Positions 8,723-17,556 of a stretch of 64,000 bases of DNA are shown piece by piece. Within the stretch, counting starts at the first letter, position 1, and every line of letters starts with the position of its first letter. This DNA comes from CAWATZ01 sp963784995 (GTDB lineage: Bacteria > Planctomycetota > Planctomycetia > Gemmatales > Gemmataceae), in NCBI GenBank assembly GCA_963784995.1, contig CAWATZ010000007.1:874278-938277 (forward strand), read 5' to 3'. Position numbers and translations under genes: made by a program. A model generated the notes under the pieces. The model saw nothing but the letters and a program-made list of their open reading frames with translations, did no database searches and was not told the DNA's origin.

Positions 8723-10915
8723 ATGTCCAGGCAGTTCTGGTGTGAAGTGCGATCTCTGGCCGCACTCGTCTTGTTTCTGACCGCAACGGCACCGGGCCCG
8801 GTTACCGCAGCCGAGCCGGAAGCCCTGCGTCGGGGCCTGGTCACCCAGTTGCTTGACCCCGACGTACAAGACGCGGTCGCTCTCTTCCGGCTGGAGCCGA
8901 CCATCGCTCTGAGCTGGCAGGCGGACGAATCCGGCCATCCCCGGCTCCGGGCTGATGGCGGCAAGGTGCGCTGGCAGGGACAGCTTCGCGTCGATCGAGA
9001 AGGGGTGTATCGCTTCGCCGTCCGGCTGCGCGGCAACTTTCGGCTGACCGTGGCGGGCAAGGAGGTTCTCCAGGCTGCGGTGGTGGAGAGGAGCCCTGCC
9101 CTGAAACAGGGGGCCGAGGTGATGCTCGCGGCGGGTGTGCATCCGATCAAGGCCGAGTTCACGCGCCTGACCGGGTCGGCCAGGGTGGAACTGCTCTGGA
9201 AAGGGCCGGGGTTCCGCGAGGAGCCGCTGCCCTTTGACGTGGTCGGCCATCTGGCCGCCGACGCTCCGGTGCAGCTGCAGAAGGACACCCTGGTCGAGCA
9301 GGGTCGCTTCCTGGCCGAGGAACTCAGTTGCGTCAAGTGCCATCAGGCCGATGAGTCGTACAAGGTGGCCCGCACGCTTGGCTGGCGTCAAGGACCGGAC
9401 CTGTCCGAAGTCGGCCACTGCATCCAGCCCGGCTGGATCGAGCGCTGGCTGCAAGCGCCACGCCAGCTCCGGCCCGGATCGGTCATGCCGGAGATGTTCG
9501 CCGACGATCCAGCGGGCAAGACCGAACGGCACGCGGTTGCCCGCTACCTGGCCTCGCTCGGTGGACCGCTCAAGGCGAATCCCCGGCCCCCAGCACCGAA
9601 GGACGTTGCTGCCAGCGTCAACCGTGGCAAGGGCCTGTTCCATTCCATCGGCTGCAGCGTCTGCCACGGCTCGCCGCTGTCGGGTCTGGGCAGCAAGACC
9701 ACGCCGGAGCAGCTGGCTCGCTTCCTGCGCGATCCGCTCAAGATCGACCCCAGCGGCCGGATGCCGGGCCTGCTGCTCCAGGACAGCGAGGCCGGCGACC
9801 TGGCCTGGTTCCTCTGCGGTTCGACCGATCCGAACATTGCCACGGCGCTCTCGCCGACGCCGTCACAAGAGCAGCTGCTGGCCGTCTTCGTCCGCCTGGA
9901 CAATCGACCCGAGGAGAAGGCGGCGTTTGCCCGCCTGCCCGTCCTGGAACAGGTCGTGGACCTGGGCAAGCGGCTGGTGATCGATCGGGGCTGTAACAAC
10001 TGCCACACCATCGCCCCGGAGGGCAAACCGTTCGCCTCCGTACAGGCCAATGCCGACTTCAAGGACCTGCAAGAGCCGGACCGCCACGGCAAGGGCTGTC
10101 TGGCCGGGAAGAAGGAGCAGCGCGGCCCGGCCCCGTGGTTTGCCCTGGCGGATCAGGACCGCAAGGCCCTCCGGGCGTTCCTGAGCGAGGGGCTGACCGG
10201 AGCAGGCTCACCGGCACCGAGCTACGCCGCCCGGCTCGATCTGAAGCGGTTCAACTGCGTCGCCTGCCATCAACGGGATGGTGAGGGTGGATTGACAAAT
10301 GAGCAGGTCGAGCAACTCCGCTCACATCAGAAAGTGGGAAAGGAAGACACGGTTGCTCCACCGCCGCTGACCGAGGTGGGCCACCGGCTGCGGACGCCCT
10401 GGCTGCGGGAGGTGCTGACCCGGGCCGGCCGGGCCCGGCCGTGGCTGGGGCTGCGCATGCCTCAGTTTGGGACGGAACACGTTGGCAAGCTGCCCGAGGC
10501 GCTGGCCGCCCTGGAAGGGGCGGAGCCGGACGATTCGGTCCACGCGGTCAAGCGGACTCCCGAAACCATCGAGGCCGGCCGGCGGCTGGTCGGCAAGAGC
10601 GCGTTCGGCTGCATCTCGTGCCATGACCTGGCGGGCAAGCCGAACTTCGGTACACGCGGCGCGGACCTGGCGGGGACCACCCAGCGCGTCCGCTACGAAT
10701 GGTATCGCCGCTGGCTGGAACAGCCGCAGCGGATGCAACCCGGAACGAAGATGCCCTCGGTGTTTCCCGGCGGCAAGTCGCTCCTGGACAGCCTCCTGGG
10801 GGGCAACGCCGACGTCCAGGCGGAGGCAATGTGGGCGTATTTCTCCCTGGGGAGCAACTTGCCTTTGCCGGACGGATTGGAACTACCGCCCCCCGAAGGG
10901 AAAAGAAACAAGTAG
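8723..10915 (+). CDS. PA14-domain protein with five haem-binding CXXCH motifs
   Basis: This 730-residue protein has an N-terminal signal peptide (LAALVLFLTATAPGPVTAA). A PA14-like beta domain follows at about residues 50-175 (GKVRWQGQLRVDREGVYRFAVRLRG, then VELLWKGPGF). Haem c motifs lie at residues 203 (CVKCH), 311 (CSVCH), 424 (CNNCH), 512 (CVACH) and 630 (CISCH). Several are followed by segments of the form GPDLSEVGHCIQPGWIERWL ... MPEMF, typical of planctomycete cytochrome-c domains, where Met is the likely distal ligand. It is probably periplasmic and acts in electron transfer. The combination resembles PSCyt/PA14 proteins of planctomycetes. It stands alone, divergent from the glycosyltransferase gene and followed by a hairpin. 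Confidence 0.82.
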   Translation: MSRQFWCEVRSLAALVLFLTATAPGPVTAAEPEALRRGLVTQLLDPDVQDAVALFRLEPTIALSWQADESGHPRLRADGGKVRWQGQLRVDREGVYRFAVRLRGNFRLTVAGKEVLQAAVVERSPALKQGAEVMLAAGVHPIKAEFTRLTGSARVELLWKGPGFREEPLPFDVVGHLAADAPVQLQKDTLVEQGRFLAEELSCVKCHQADESYKVARTLGWRQGPDLSEVGHCIQPGWIERWLQAPRQLRPGSVMPEMFADDPAGKTERHAVARYLASLGGPLKANPRPPAPKDVAASVNRGKGLFHSIGCSVCHGSPLSGLGSKTTPEQLARFLRDPLKIDPSGRMPGLLLQDSEAGDLAWFLCGSTDPNIATALSPTPSQEQLLAVFVRLDNRPEEKAAFARLPVLEQVVDLGKRLVIDRGCNNCHTIAPEGKPFASVQANADFKDLQEPDRHGKGCLAGKKEQRGPAPWFALADQDRKALRAFLSEGLTGAGSPAPSYAARLDLKRFNCVACHQRDGEGGLTNEQVEQLRSHQKVGKEDTVAPPPLTEVGHRLRTPWLREVLTRAGRARPWLGLRMPQFGTEHVGKLPEALAALEGAEPDDSVHAVKRTPETIEAGRRLVGKSAFGCISCHDLAGKPNFGTRGADLAGTTQRVRYEWYRRWLEQPQRMQPGTKMPSVFPGGKSLLDSLLGGNADVQAEAMWAYFSLGSNLPLPDGLELPPPEGKRNK

Positions 10916-10936
10916 GACGGCCTTCCCAGGCCGTCC
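10915..10936 (+). terminator. Hairpin just after the cytochrome-type gene
   Basis: GGACGGCCT and AGGCCGTCC form a perfect 9-bp stem with a 4-base loop, starting on the last base of the stop codon. There is no T-tract, so it is only terminator-like. From 10937 to 11110 I see no gene. Confidence 0.45.
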
Positions 10937-11110
10937 GTTCGGCCCGGCGGAACACAAGGAGAAAAACGGTTGCGCGGGATGGTTTGATCCTGACGATCCA
11001 CGAGACTGGGAATGTGCCGGCGAATGGGCAAGGTGATTGACCGGCACTATCCCAGGAGATACAGTGCTTGTTGTTTTGTTGCCAGGGCGATGGCCAGTGC
11101 TGGAACACCC

Positions 11111-12295
11111 ATGAGCCGATTAATCCTGTCTGTCCTGGTTGTGGCCGCGATTTGTGCGCTTGCCTTTGGCGTTGTGATGCTCGGCATCTGGCCCACTGCG
11201 CGGCCGGTTGCCCCGGCCGCGGGAGAGTTCGGCTCCAACAAGGTGCCGGCCCTGGGCCGGCTGGAGCCTTATGACGGCATCATCCCGATCAGCACGGTGC
11301 CCGGCGACCGGGTGCAAGCGATCCTGGTGCCGAAGAAGGTGGCTGGCAAGGACAATTGGACGGTCGCCAAAGGTGAGGAACTGGTGATCCTCCGCAGCAA
11401 GGCCATGCAGGAAAAAGAAGTGCAGCTGGCCCAGGCCCAGTTGGCTTCGGCGAAAAAACAGTTGGCCGCCCTCAAGGCGAGTGGTGAGGCACAGGTCAAG
11501 GAGGCGGACCTGAAGCGGGAGGGTCTGCTTGCGGATGCGGCCGGGGAGATTGTCTCCCTCGAACTGAAGGTGGGATTGCTCCAGAAGCAGTACAAGGCCG
11601 CACAGGACTCGTTACAACGGTTGAAGGACCTGAAGGGCACGGTCCCCGATGAGGACGTGAGGAAGCAAGAGCTGGCTGTCGATAGCGCGGAGGTGGAACT
11701 GAAAAGCGCGCAAAACCTGCTCGCACGGGCCACCAAGAGCCAGACCCGGACTGCCAAGGAAGCCGCTGCCAAGATCGAGTCCCTGAAAAAGAGCCAGGAA
11801 CAGGCGGAAGCGGGAGTCGCCATCGAATCCGCTCAGCTCAACGCGGACCTGGCTGAACGCCGCTACCAGGCCAGCCTGGTGACGTCCCCGATCGATGGGC
11901 AGGTCCTCGACGTCCTTGTTCACGTTGGCGATACCACGGGACCGAGGCCCCTGATTCGCGTGGGGAACCTTTCGACCCTGGCCGTGATCGCGGAGGTTGA
12001 CGAAGGGGAGGTCCTCCGGGTCAGCAAGAATGACGAGGCGTACGTACGGGGCCCTGTCCTGAGCCGCTACCTGGGGCCCACGAAGATCAAAGGGACGGTC
12101 AAGGAAGTCGGGAAAACCGTCACACGGAATACTCTGGTGGACATGAACCCGGCCACCCTCACGGATCGCCGGGTCGTCGAGGTCAAAATCCAGCTGAACC
12201 TGTCCGACCTGAATGCCGAGGACCAGGAGAAGCTCCGACGGTTAATTGGCTACCAGTTTAACGTGGACATTTATCCCCAGAAAGAAGTGAAGTGA
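11111..12295 (+). CDS. HlyD/DevB-like membrane fusion protein of an ABC exporter
   Basis: I chose the ATG at 11111 because it directly precedes a signal anchor (MSRLILSVLVVAAICALAFG). An ATG at 11090 in the same frame is possible, and neither has a strong ribosome-binding site. The 394-residue product has a short biotinyl-lipoyl half (PISTVPGDRVQAILV), a long coiled coil at about residues 95-235 rich in Lys, Glu, Gln and Ala, then the second lipoyl half (LVTSPIDGQVLDVLVHVGDTTG) and a beta-barrel region (VIAEVDEGEVLRVSKND). It would link the inner-membrane ABC exporter to an outer-membrane channel. It is the first gene of a four-gene run with the two permeases and the ATPase. Confidence 0.85.
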   Translation: MSRLILSVLVVAAICALAFGVVMLGIWPTARPVAPAAGEFGSNKVPALGRLEPYDGIIPISTVPGDRVQAILVPKKVAGKDNWTVAKGEELVILRSKAMQEKEVQLAQAQLASAKKQLAALKASGEAQVKEADLKREGLLADAAGEIVSLELKVGLLQKQYKAAQDSLQRLKDLKGTVPDEDVRKQELAVDSAEVELKSAQNLLARATKSQTRTAKEAAAKIESLKKSQEQAEAGVAIESAQLNADLAERRYQASLVTSPIDGQVLDVLVHVGDTTGPRPLIRVGNLSTLAVIAEVDEGEVLRVSKNDEAYVRGPVLSRYLGPTKIKGTVKEVGKTVTRNTLVDMNPATLTDRRVVEVKIQLNLSDLNAEDQEKLRRLIGYQFNVDIYPQKEVK

Positions 12296-12319
12296 GGTCG
12301 AGCGGATTCGTTTCCCCGA

Positions 12320-13549
12320 GTGAAACCTGTGGCGATGTTTGGCACGGCCGGCAAGATTTCCATTGTCTGGGAGAACCTTCTGCATCAGAAGGTCCGTACC
12401 CTGGTGGGTGTGGTCGGCATCACGTTTGCCGTGGTGCTGATCTTCATGCAGCTGGGTTTTCGCGGCTCGGCCGAGGCCAATGCCGTCATCATTTACGACC
12501 AGCTGGATTTCGACCTGGTGCTGTTTTCCCGCAATTATTTCCGGTTCGATCAGCCCGCCTTTTTCTCCCCCAACCGTCTTACCCTGGTGCGCGCTCATCC
12601 CGACGTCGAGCGGGTGACACCGCTTTATCTCTTCGAGCAGTTCTGGTTCAAGGACGAGCAACGGTCCTCCTGTGAACCAATCAACAAACGGCCGATCCTG
12701 GTGATCGCCTTTGATCCGTCCGAACAGCCGTTCCTCCTCCCGGCCATTCGCGCGCAGCAGGGTCGCTTGAAGCAGATTAACAAGGTCCTCTTTGACCGCG
12801 AGTCGCGCCCGGAGTTCGACGTGCCGGGCAACGTCCCTCTTGTCCAGCTGTCGCAGCAGAACTACTGGCTGGGCCGAGAGACTGTCCACATCGTGGGGGA
12901 GTTCGCGCTCGGTGCGGGTTTCACGGCCAACGGGATGATTGTCACCAGCGACGAAACCTATGCCCGGCAGCTGGGCTTGAGCAAACCCCAGGCCGTGAAC
13001 CTCGGTCTGATCAAGCTCCGTCCCGGCGCTTCCCCCACACAGGTGGCCGAACAGCTCAATCATTGGCTGGCCTCGGAGACTCCCGACGTCCTGGTTCGAG
13101 ACCGCGCCTCCCAGCAGGCGGAGGAGAAACGGTACTGGGTCAAGGCGACGCCCATTGGCATCATTTTCGAGGCCGGGGTGGTGGTGGCTTTCCTGGTCGG
13201 CATGGTCTTCGTTTACCAAGTGATCTCCAGCGACATCAGCAATCGGCTCAAGGAATTCGCCACCCTCAAGGCCATCGGTTACACGGACCGCTATCTGGAA
13301 TGGACGGTGCTGTACCAGGCGCTGCTGCTGGCGCTGTTCGCCTACGTGCCGGGTCTGCTGATCAGCCTGGGGCTGTACAGCCTGGCCGCGTCGATGGCCG
13401 GCATCCCCATCGGGTTTCAGGGTGAGCCCTGGGAGGTCGTCCTGATCCGCTGCCTGACCGTGCTGTTGCTGACCATCGTGCTGTGCAGTATCTCGGCCCT
13501 CTTTGCCATGAGCAAAATCAAGTCGGCCGATCCCGCGGACCTGTTCTGA
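12320..13549 (+). CDS. DevC-like ABC exporter permease (FtsX/MacB-type), first copy
   Basis: This 409-residue permease has one N-terminal transmembrane helix (TLVGVVGITFAVVLIFMQLGF), a large periplasmic domain, and three C-terminal helices (about residues 280-300, 330-350 and 380-400). It ends with the family motif SKIKSADPADLF. The coupling segment KEFATLKAIGYTDRYL is typical of DevC/FtsX permeases. The annotated start is GTG at 12320; an ATG at 12335 is in frame, and neither has a clear Shine-Dalgarno. It lies 24 bp after the membrane fusion gene. A paralogous permease follows at 13581, so the exporter is probably a heterodimer. Confidence 0.87.
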   Translation: MKPVAMFGTAGKISIVWENLLHQKVRTLVGVVGITFAVVLIFMQLGFRGSAEANAVIIYDQLDFDLVLFSRNYFRFDQPAFFSPNRLTLVRAHPDVERVTPLYLFEQFWFKDEQRSSCEPINKRPILVIAFDPSEQPFLLPAIRAQQGRLKQINKVLFDRESRPEFDVPGNVPLVQLSQQNYWLGRETVHIVGEFALGAGFTANGMIVTSDETYARQLGLSKPQAVNLGLIKLRPGASPTQVAEQLNHWLASETPDVLVRDRASQQAEEKRYWVKATPIGIIFEAGVVVAFLVGMVFVYQVISSDISNRLKEFATLKAIGYTDRYLEWTVLYQALLLALFAYVPGLLISLGLYSLAASMAGIPIGFQGEPWEVVLIRCLTVLLLTIVLCSISALFAMSKIKSADPADLF

Positions 13550-13551
13550 GA

Positions 13552-13575
13552 GCGCAGGCTAAAGCCTGCGGCTAC
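13552..13575. repeat. Short palindromic repeat between the two permease genes
   Basis: The core GCAGGCTAAAGCCTGC is self-complementary and is followed by GGCTAC. The same words, including GCAGGCTTTAGCCTGC, recur in the inverted repeat at 39334-39406, so this is a dispersed family. It fills most of the 31-bp gap within the exporter operon. Confidence 0.6.
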
Positions 13576-13580
13576 TGGCC

Positions 13581-14762
13581 ATGTTCAACCGCATTCCCCT
13601 GGCCTGGTACAACCTGACGCACCGCCCCTTCCGTTTCGCGGTCTACCTGGCCGGCATTGCCTTTGCCATCGTGCTGATGTTCGTCCAGCTCGGTTTCTGG
13701 AGCGCGCTGCTGGAGAGCTTTGTCGCCATCGTCCAGCGCATGGACGGCCAGCTGGTGCTGGTCAACAAGAACAAGCCTTCCCTGGTCGTGACCGAGCCGT
13801 TTCCCAAGTACTGGCTGATCCAGGCACGCGGGGTGAACGGCGTCAAGTCCGTTGTCCCCCTGTACATACGCTCGGGAACCTGGGGCAACCCTCTTGATCG
13901 ACCGCCGAACCAGAAAGACGTCTCCAACCGCTTGCTGATCCGCGTCGTGGCCTATGACCTGAGAACGGGAGCCTTGAAGGACACTCCCGAGGTCCAGCAG
14001 CACGCCCAGCAGCTCATCCTGGCCGGGACTGCCCTGGGCGACCGCCGATCCAAAGCAATCTACCACGTCCGCCTCTCGCCCCCGCCCGCCGAGCTGAACG
14101 GACAGAAGATCGACATTGTCGGTGAGTTCACCCTGGGAACAGACTTTTATAATGACGCCACCTTGCTGATGTCCGACCAGAACTTCGCGGACTATTTTGG
14201 CGGGCAGACGCTGTCCGCGTCGGCCCTGGAGGACGTGGACGTCGGCCTGATCCGCCTGACGCCAGACAGCGACGTTCTCGACGTCCAACGCCAGCTGAAG
14301 GCGGCCCTTCCCTGTGAGGTGGACGTGCTGACCATTGCCGAGCTGATCGACCGGGAGCAGACCTACTGGAGAAAAACGATGCCGGTCGGCTTTGTGTTCC
14401 TGCTGGGCTTGATTGTCGGCTTCCTGGTGGGGGTGATCATCTGCTCGCAGATCCTCTCCGCCGACGTGGCCGACCATCTGCCCGAGTATGCCACGCTCAA
14501 GGCGATCGGTTACAGCAATGCTTACCTGATCTACGTCATCCTCTCCGAGGCGCTGCTGCTGTCGGTGCTGGCGTTCATTCCCGGGATCCTGGTGAGCTGG
14601 GCGTTTTACAAGTTCCTGGAAGCACTGACGGGCCTGCCTCTGGTGATGACGTTCCAGGGAGCAAGCTCGGTCCTGCTCCTCACGATGCTGATGTGTACTG
14701 TCTCCGGCTTGATGGCCTCACGCAGAGTTCTTGCCGCCGACCCGGCGGAGGTGTTTGGGTAG
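13581..14762 (+). CDS. DevC-like ABC exporter permease, second copy
   Basis: This 393-residue permease has the same layout as the preceding gene: an N-terminal helix (FRFAVYLAGIAFAIVLMFVQLGFW), a periplasmic domain, and three C-terminal helices. PEYATLKAIGYSNAYL is the coupling motif, and it ends in RRVLAADPAEVFG. The two permeases are clearly homologous but diverged, so they probably pair rather than being a recent duplication. The start codon ATG at 13581 follows the palindromic repeat and has no clear ribosome-binding site, which suggests coupling or re-initiation. Confidence 0.87.
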   Translation: MFNRIPLAWYNLTHRPFRFAVYLAGIAFAIVLMFVQLGFWSALLESFVAIVQRMDGQLVLVNKNKPSLVVTEPFPKYWLIQARGVNGVKSVVPLYIRSGTWGNPLDRPPNQKDVSNRLLIRVVAYDLRTGALKDTPEVQQHAQQLILAGTALGDRRSKAIYHVRLSPPPAELNGQKIDIVGEFTLGTDFYNDATLLMSDQNFADYFGGQTLSASALEDVDVGLIRLTPDSDVLDVQRQLKAALPCEVDVLTIAELIDREQTYWRKTMPVGFVFLLGLIVGFLVGVIICSQILSADVADHLPEYATLKAIGYSNAYLIYVILSEALLLSVLAFIPGILVSWAFYKFLEALTGLPLVMTFQGASSVLLLTMLMCTVSGLMASRRVLAADPAEVFG

Positions 14763-14774
14763 TGGTGATTGGTC

Positions 14775-14970
14775 AGAAAAGAAGAAGAGAGAAGAAGAGA
14801 AAGAGTAAGATGAAGATGAAGATTAGGAAGAGGATTAAGAGCAGGATGAAGAGTAAGATTAAGAAGGCCAGGCCACTGGAGTCCTACTCTTACTCTTACT
14901 CTTTCTCTTAATCCTCTTCCTAATCTTAATCTTCATCTTAATCCTAATCCTCTTCTTCATCAATCATCAA
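14775..14970. repeat. Purine-rich/pyrimidine-rich imperfect inverted repeat
   Basis: The left part (~14780-14872) is almost pure A/G with scattered T (units like AAGATGAAGATTAGG and AAGAGGATTAAGAG). After a short GC-rich spacer (GGCCAGGCCACTGGAGTCC) the right part (~14883-14965) is its reverse complement in style (CTCTTACTCTTTCTC, CCTAATCTTAATCTTC). Together they could form a ~75-bp imperfect stem. It sits in the 233-bp gap between the second permease and the ATPase gene and has no ORF support. Confidence 0.7.
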
Positions 14971-14995
14971 TCGCCGTTCCGAAGGAGGTGTTTGG

Positions 14996-16165
14996 ATGAG
15001 CACGGTATACCCCCCGGACGTCACCACTCCGGTCCACGAACGGCCGGTGCTGACCATCACCAGTCTGAACCACTGGTTCGGCCAGGGTGAGACGCGCCAG
15101 CAGGGGCTCAAAGACGTCAACCTGCAGATCAACCTCGGTGAGATCGTCCTGCTCAAGGGCCCATCCGGCTGCGGCAAGACGACCTTGCTGACCCTGATCG
15201 GCGGCTTGCGCACGGTCGAGTACGGCAGCGTCGTGGTCCTTGGCCAGGAGATGCGCGGCCTCGGGGCGGCCAACCTGGTGCAGATGCGCCGGCGGATCGG
15301 CTTTATCTTTCAGCTGCACAACCTCTTCAGCTCCCTGACGGCGCTGCAGAACGTGATGCTGGCCCTGGAGCTGCAAGAGCCCGATGCTCAACTCCGCCGG
15401 CAACGGGCCACGGCCATGCTCACCCAGTTGAAGATGCACGAGCGGCTGGATTACAGACCGGCCGGGCTCTCGGGTGGCCAGAGACAGCGCGTGGCCATCG
15501 CCCGGGCCCTGGCCAGCCGGCCCAAGCTGATCCTGGCCGACGAGCCGACGGCGGCGCTGGATGCCGGGGCCACCGACATCGTCGCCCAGGAATTCAAGGA
15601 TCTGGCCCGGGGCGGCGCCAATCCCGAGGAGCGCTCCACCCTCCTGGTCGCCACCCACGACGAAAAGATCATGGGCATGGCCGACCGCTACGTCTTCATG
15701 CGCAATGGCAAGATCATCTCCAACGTGGTCAAGGGCGACGCTGACCACATCGTCGAGGCGCTGAAGAAGAACGCCATTTTTGGCAAGCTCACGGAGCAAA
15801 CGCTGCGGCGGATCGCGGAACGGATGGGCATGGAAAAGTACGAGGCCGGCCACTTCCTGTTCCGCCAAGGGGACGGCGGCGAGCGCTTCTACCTGATCTG
15901 GAAAGGCAAGATTGAGATCCTCATTGACAAGCCGGGGGAGCCAACCGAGTCGGTGATCCTGACTCCGCCTCAGGTGTTCGGCGAAAAGGCGATACTCGAT
16001 CCCGACCGCCGCCGGGCAGGCGCGGCGCGAGCGCTCGAAGAGGTGCAGCTGTTTAGCATGGACAAGCTGGCCTTCGATGCGACCCTGGCCGAAAGCCCGG
16101 AATTGACCCAGGAGCTGCGCAACCTCTACCCGGAGATCCAGAAGCCGAAAGCATGTCCGGAGTAA
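14996..16165 (+). CDS. DevA/MacB-type ABC transporter ATPase with C-terminal cyclic-nucleotide-binding domain
   Basis: The ATG at 14996 has GGAGGTG upstream. Residues ~15-240 form the ABC ATPase: Walker A PSGCGKTTLL, Q-loop FIFQLHNLFSSLT, signature LSGGQRQRVAIARAL, Walker B LILADEPTAALD, switch His in VATHDEK. From about residue 255 there is a cNMP-binding fold (LRRIAERMGMEKYEAGHFLFRQGDGGERFYLIWKGKIEIL, then VFGEKAIL with the PBC-like Gly-Glu). The ATPase powers the exporter encoded just upstream; the extra domain suggests control by a nucleotide or other small ligand. The arginine usually needed for cAMP phosphate binding lies in an atypical context (DPDRRRAGAARA), so the ligand is uncertain. 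Confidence 0.88.
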   Translation: MSTVYPPDVTTPVHERPVLTITSLNHWFGQGETRQQGLKDVNLQINLGEIVLLKGPSGCGKTTLLTLIGGLRTVEYGSVVVLGQEMRGLGAANLVQMRRRIGFIFQLHNLFSSLTALQNVMLALELQEPDAQLRRQRATAMLTQLKMHERLDYRPAGLSGGQRQRVAIARALASRPKLILADEPTAALDAGATDIVAQEFKDLARGGANPEERSTLLVATHDEKIMGMADRYVFMRNGKIISNVVKGDADHIVEALKKNAIFGKLTEQTLRRIAERMGMEKYEAGHFLFRQGDGGERFYLIWKGKIEILIDKPGEPTESVILTPPQVFGEKAILDPDRRRAGAARALEEVQLFSMDKLAFDATLAESPELTQELRNLYPEIQKPKACPE

Positions 16166-16169
16166 GAGC

Positions 16170-16243
16170 AGAGGGAACCACAGAGACACAGAGAAGACAA
16201 TTCCTTTTCTTCTCTGTGTCTCTGTGTCTCTGTGGTTCCCTCT
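16170..16243. terminator. Long hairpin repeat between convergent genes
   Basis: The left arm (16170-16196) begins AGAGGGAACCACAGAGACAC and the right arm (16209-16243) is its reverse complement with one extra TCTCTGTG unit. It occupies nearly the whole 82-bp gap between the convergent ATPase and papain-like genes, where it could end transcription from both sides. Repeats of the CCACAGAGACACAGAG type are known to be dispersed in many bacterial genomes. Confidence 0.6.
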
Positions 16244-16247
16244 TCGA

Positions 16248-17489
16248 TCACGCGCGGAACAGCGTTGCCGTTTCCTTCCGCTGTTCCAGGAACCAGAGAA
16301 TGGCTCCGCGTACGTGGGCCAGTCCCCGCCCCAGCTTCCGGTGCCGCCGCCGGAGCGACCGGCGCCGAAACAGTCCCCGCAGCCCCCGGGCCTGGGCGTG
16401 CTGCTTTCGCAACGCCCGCCGGGCCCGGCGGGTGACGTGACGCTGATAATACAAGACCACCAGGCACAGCTGATAGTAGGCGTCCACGTAGGGCTGGCGG
16501 GACTGGACGTCCCCGCGAGCGTGGTATTGCCGGGCACGCGGGTACAACTCGTCGAACCGCCGCCGCCACCGGGCCACCCGGTCGAAATGGTCCGGGTCGG
16601 CAAGGCGGACCTCCGGCTGCAGGTGCTGCTGCATTTCCTGCCGGGTTTGCTCGCAAAGCTTCTCAAACGAGGCCAGCGTTTCGCGGCGCTGGTCGTCCAG
16701 GTCCTGACGCTGCCGTCGCAGCATCCTCCCGATCGTCGCGATCGAGTCATTGAACGCCGCGAGGTGCTTCACCTGACCGCGGCTGCTCGTCGCTTCCTCG
16801 AACAGTTTCCCGAACGAAACCTCGGGGTCCAGCCGCCGGGCCTCCGCCTCGTCCAGGGCGTCGGACAGAGGCACCAGCTCGAGGCAGTCCAGGCCGGCCA
16901 GCATGTTGACCGAAATGGTCTGATCGACCTCGTCCCGGTCGAACAGTTCGATCCCCAGTTCCCGGTAGACCTTGACGACCAGCTGAGAGCAGATGACGCC
17001 TTCCAGGGGGGAATCCTGGCGGCGTGGGTCGCGCCAGCCCAGATACCAGCGCAACACCTTTTTCAGCAGGCCCGACACCCGGCTCGCCTCCAGCAGGGCA
17101 GGCCACTTGGCGTAAGGCATCCCCTCGAACCGCTTGCAGGCGCGCTGCACCCGCTCGGCCACCCGATGCTGGTCGCCCGCCGCCAGGCGGGGGTGGCGCA
17201 GGAAGACAAACGTCCCGGGGGCCCAGGGTACGTAAACCCAGCGGGACAGAACACCCCCGCGCCACAGGCTGACGCCGGGCAGGTAGGTCGCGCCCACCCC
17301 GTCATCGTCGGCTTCCAAGAGATGCTGCGGATCGACAATGATCCCGGAGTGGGCGTAGTTGCCTGCCCCCCGGGACAGCGCCGCGATCAACCGGCACTCC
17401 CTGGTCCGTCCCTGGGTCAGGAAGACGTCTCCCGGCCGCAGGTCTTCAGCCCGAATCAGACAACCGAAACCGTGCTGGTGCAGATGCAT
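16248..17489 (-). CDS. YiiX/YebB-like permuted papain-fold (NlpC/P60-type) protein
   Basis: This 413-residue protein begins with LRPGDVFLTQG, the usual start of the YiiX fold. It has the permuted catalytic order: His47 in NYAHSGII and Cys167 in GVICSQLV. Members of this fold cleave peptide or acyl bonds in cell-wall or lipid substrates; the substrate here is unknown. The C-terminal half (~residues 230-413) is a long, highly basic helical region, unusual for the family. There is no clear signal peptide. It is the last gene of the minus-strand group 19395-16248 and may be co-transcribed with the TolC-like gene. Confidence 0.75.
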   Translation of the reverse strand: MHLHQHGFGCLIRAEDLRPGDVFLTQGRTRECRLIAALSRGAGNYAHSGIIVDPQHLLEADDDGVGATYLPGVSLWRGGVLSRWVYVPWAPGTFVFLRHPRLAAGDQHRVAERVQRACKRFEGMPYAKWPALLEASRVSGLLKKVLRWYLGWRDPRRQDSPLEGVICSQLVVKVYRELGIELFDRDEVDQTISVNMLAGLDCLELVPLSDALDEAEARRLDPEVSFGKLFEEATSSRGQVKHLAAFNDSIATIGRMLRRQRQDLDDQRRETLASFEKLCEQTRQEMQQHLQPEVRLADPDHFDRVARWRRRFDELYPRARQYHARGDVQSRQPYVDAYYQLCLVVLYYQRHVTRRARRALRKQHAQARGLRGLFRRRSLRRRHRKLGRGLAHVRGAILWFLEQRKETATLFRA

Positions 17490-17556
17490 GGGTGTTTCTC
17501 TCTCGCAGGGCCGTTCGTGATTGTTTCCGGGGAACAGGATGGCTGCCAGTGCCGCT

